From contig NZ_AP023081.1 of assembly GCF_026072635.1 (NCBI RefSeq), forward strand, positions 2,192,501 to 2,256,500: 64,000 nt of DNA, in the 5' to 3' direction. The first letter of the stretch is position 1. Each line of letters starts with the position of its first letter. Below the pieces are notes generated by a model that was not told where the DNA came from, made no database searches, and saw only the letters and a program-made list of their open reading frames with translations. Origin of the DNA: Pseudomonas solani. GTDB taxonomy: Bacteria > Pseudomonadota > Gammaproteobacteria > Pseudomonadales > Pseudomonadaceae. The translations under genes and the position numbers were made by a program. This document shows positions 62,952 through 64,000 of this stretch, piece after piece.

Positions 62952-64000
62952 TTAGCCGCGCGGTGAGGCGGCGATCTTTATCAGCTTGGCATAGTAGAAG
63001 CCGTCGTGGCCGTCTTCCTGGGCCAGCAGTTGGCGCCCGTGGGGCTGCTTGAGGCCGAAGCTGCCGGCGATGTCCAGTTCGCGCGCGCCAGGGGTGCGGG
63101 CGAGGAAGGTGGCGATGTTATCGCTGTTTTCCATCGGCAGCGTGGAGCAGGTGGCGTACACGAGCACGCCGCCCACTTCGAGTGTGGGCCACAGGGCGTC
63201 GAGCAACTCGCCCTGCAGCTGCGCCAGGGCGGGGATGTCCTCGGCCTGGCGGGTCAGCTTGATGTCTGGGTGGCGGCGGATCACGCCGGTGGCCGAGCAG
63301 GGCGCGTCCAGGAGGATGCGCTGGAACGGCTTGCCGTCCCACCAGGCAGCGATATCGCGACCATCGGCAGCGATCAGCGTGGCGTGCAGGCCGAGGCGCT
63401 GGAGGTTTTCGCGCACCCGCACCAGGCGGCTCTCTTCCAGGTCCACGGCCACCACGTCGGCCAGGCCGGGCTCGGCCTCCAGCAGGTGACAGGTCTTGCC
63501 GCCAGGGGCGCAGCAGGCGTCGAGCACGCGCTGGCCGGGGGCGAGTTCGAGCAGGTCGGCGGCCAGCTGCGCGGCTTCGTCCTGCACGCTGACGCGGCCG
63601 TCGGCGAAGCCGGGCAGGGTCTTCACGTCACGGGCTTCGAGCAGGCGGATGCCGTCGCGGCTGAACGCGCAGGGCTCGGCCTCGATGCCGGCCTGGCGCA
63701 GTTCGGCGAGGTAGGCGTCGCGCTCGCCGTGACGGCGGTTGACCCGCAGGATCAGCGGCGGGTGCGCGTTGTTGGCGGCGCAGATCGCTTCCCAGTGTTC
63801 GGGCCAGGCCGCCTTGAGCGCCTTCTGCAGCCAGCGTGGGTGGGCGGTGCGCACCATGGGGTCGCGCTCCAGCTCGGCGAAGATCGCCTCGCCGTCACGT
63901 TGGGCATTACGCAGCACGGCATTGAGCAGGCCCTTGGCCCAGGGCTTCTTCAACTTCTCGGCGGCACCCACGGTTTCACCGATGGCGGCGTGGGCGGGGA
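62952..64000 (-). CDS. rsmB: 16S rRNA (cytosine-967-C5) methyltransferase RsmB, 5' end outside window
   Basis: Partial: the frame stays open to the window edge, so about 350 C-terminal residues are present and the N-terminal part of the NusB-like domain is missing. SAM-binding DACCAPGGKTCHLLE, the catalytic region DAPCSATGVIRRHPDIK and YATCST (second Cys) are intact. The internal GTG at 63971 is not a real start. Upstream gene fmt is expected just outside. Confidence 0.95.
   Translation of the reverse strand, partial: PAHAAIGETVGAAEKLKKPWAKGLLNAVLRNAQRDGEAIFAELERDPMVRTAHPRWLQKALKAAWPEHWEAICAANNAHPPLILRVNRRHGERDAYLAELRQAGIEAEPCAFSRDGIRLLEARDVKTLPGFADGRVSVQDEAAQLAADLLELAPGQRVLDACCAPGGKTCHLLEAEPGLADVVAVDLEESRLVRVRENLQRLGLHATLIAADGRDIAAWWDGKPFQRILLDAPCSATGVIRRHPDIKLTRQAEDIPALAQLQGELLDALWPTLEVGGVLVYATCSTLPMENSDNIATFLARTPGARELDIAGSFGLKQPHGRQLLAQEDGHDGFYYAKLIKIAASPRG

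Overview
The window is a gamma-proteobacterial chromosome segment, almost certainly from a Pseudomonas (GC-rich, roughly two thirds G+C by eye). It carries the conserved replication-origin neighbourhood glmS-glmR-glmU-atpCDGAHFEBI-parBA-rsmG-mnmG-mnmE-yidC-yidD-rnpA-rpmH / oriC / dnaA-dnaN-recF-gyrB, followed by plsC-gmhB-glyS-glyQ-tag-lpxL-pilZ-trkA-rsmB in the order known from P. aeruginosa. An extracellular mcl-PHA depolymerase and the repeat families fit an environmental Pseudomonas of the resinovorans/alcaligenes kind, but the species is an inference.

Left part (1-22 kb, accessory). It opens with a YbaL-type K+/H+ antiporter. A minus-strand copper/metal set follows: DUF2946, a frameshifted PepSY protein and a PCuAC chaperone. 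Next come pdxY, a PAS-GGDEF diguanylate cyclase, a DUF3301 protein, a copy of a ~310-bp dispersed repeat, two alpha/beta hydrolases and a TetR regulator with an apparent 1-nt frameshift. A polymer-utilisation block has DUF1329 and DUF1302 envelope proteins divergent from an extracellular polyhydroxyalkanoate depolymerase; both promoters share a palindrome. The MifS/MifR-type two-component pair and its likely target, a sigma-54-driven alpha-ketoglutarate transporter, are separated by a ~1.7-kb array of 204-bp tandem units. Each unit carries a REP hairpin pair and a DnaA-box-like 9-mer, and the array has a 612-bp higher-order period.

Middle left (22-27 kb, zinc starvation). A COG0523 GTPase, a Cys-rich secreted protein, the operon dksA2-zigA-DUF1826, and divergent folE2 with a Zur-type operator between dksA2 and folE2. 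This is a set of zinc-sparing paralogues and metallochaperones.

Core (27-64 kb). Amino-sugar and peptidoglycan precursor genes, ATP synthase with its promoter before atpI, chromosome partition (ParAB plus two parS sites inside recF), tRNA modification, the YidC insertase cluster, oriC and replication genes, glycyl-tRNA synthetase, lipid A/phospholipid acyltransferases and K+ uptake. There are two origin-like non-coding regions: rpmH-dnaA (canonical oriC) and mnmG-mnmE (AT-rich tract plus several DnaA boxes). Perfect TTATCCACA 9-mers occur at least 21 times in the window, far above chance.

The sequence has at least two, possibly three, single-base losses in short homopolymers that break otherwise intact genes. 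These may be real mutations or sequencing errors. I saw no tRNA, rRNA, CRISPR array, transposase or integrase.
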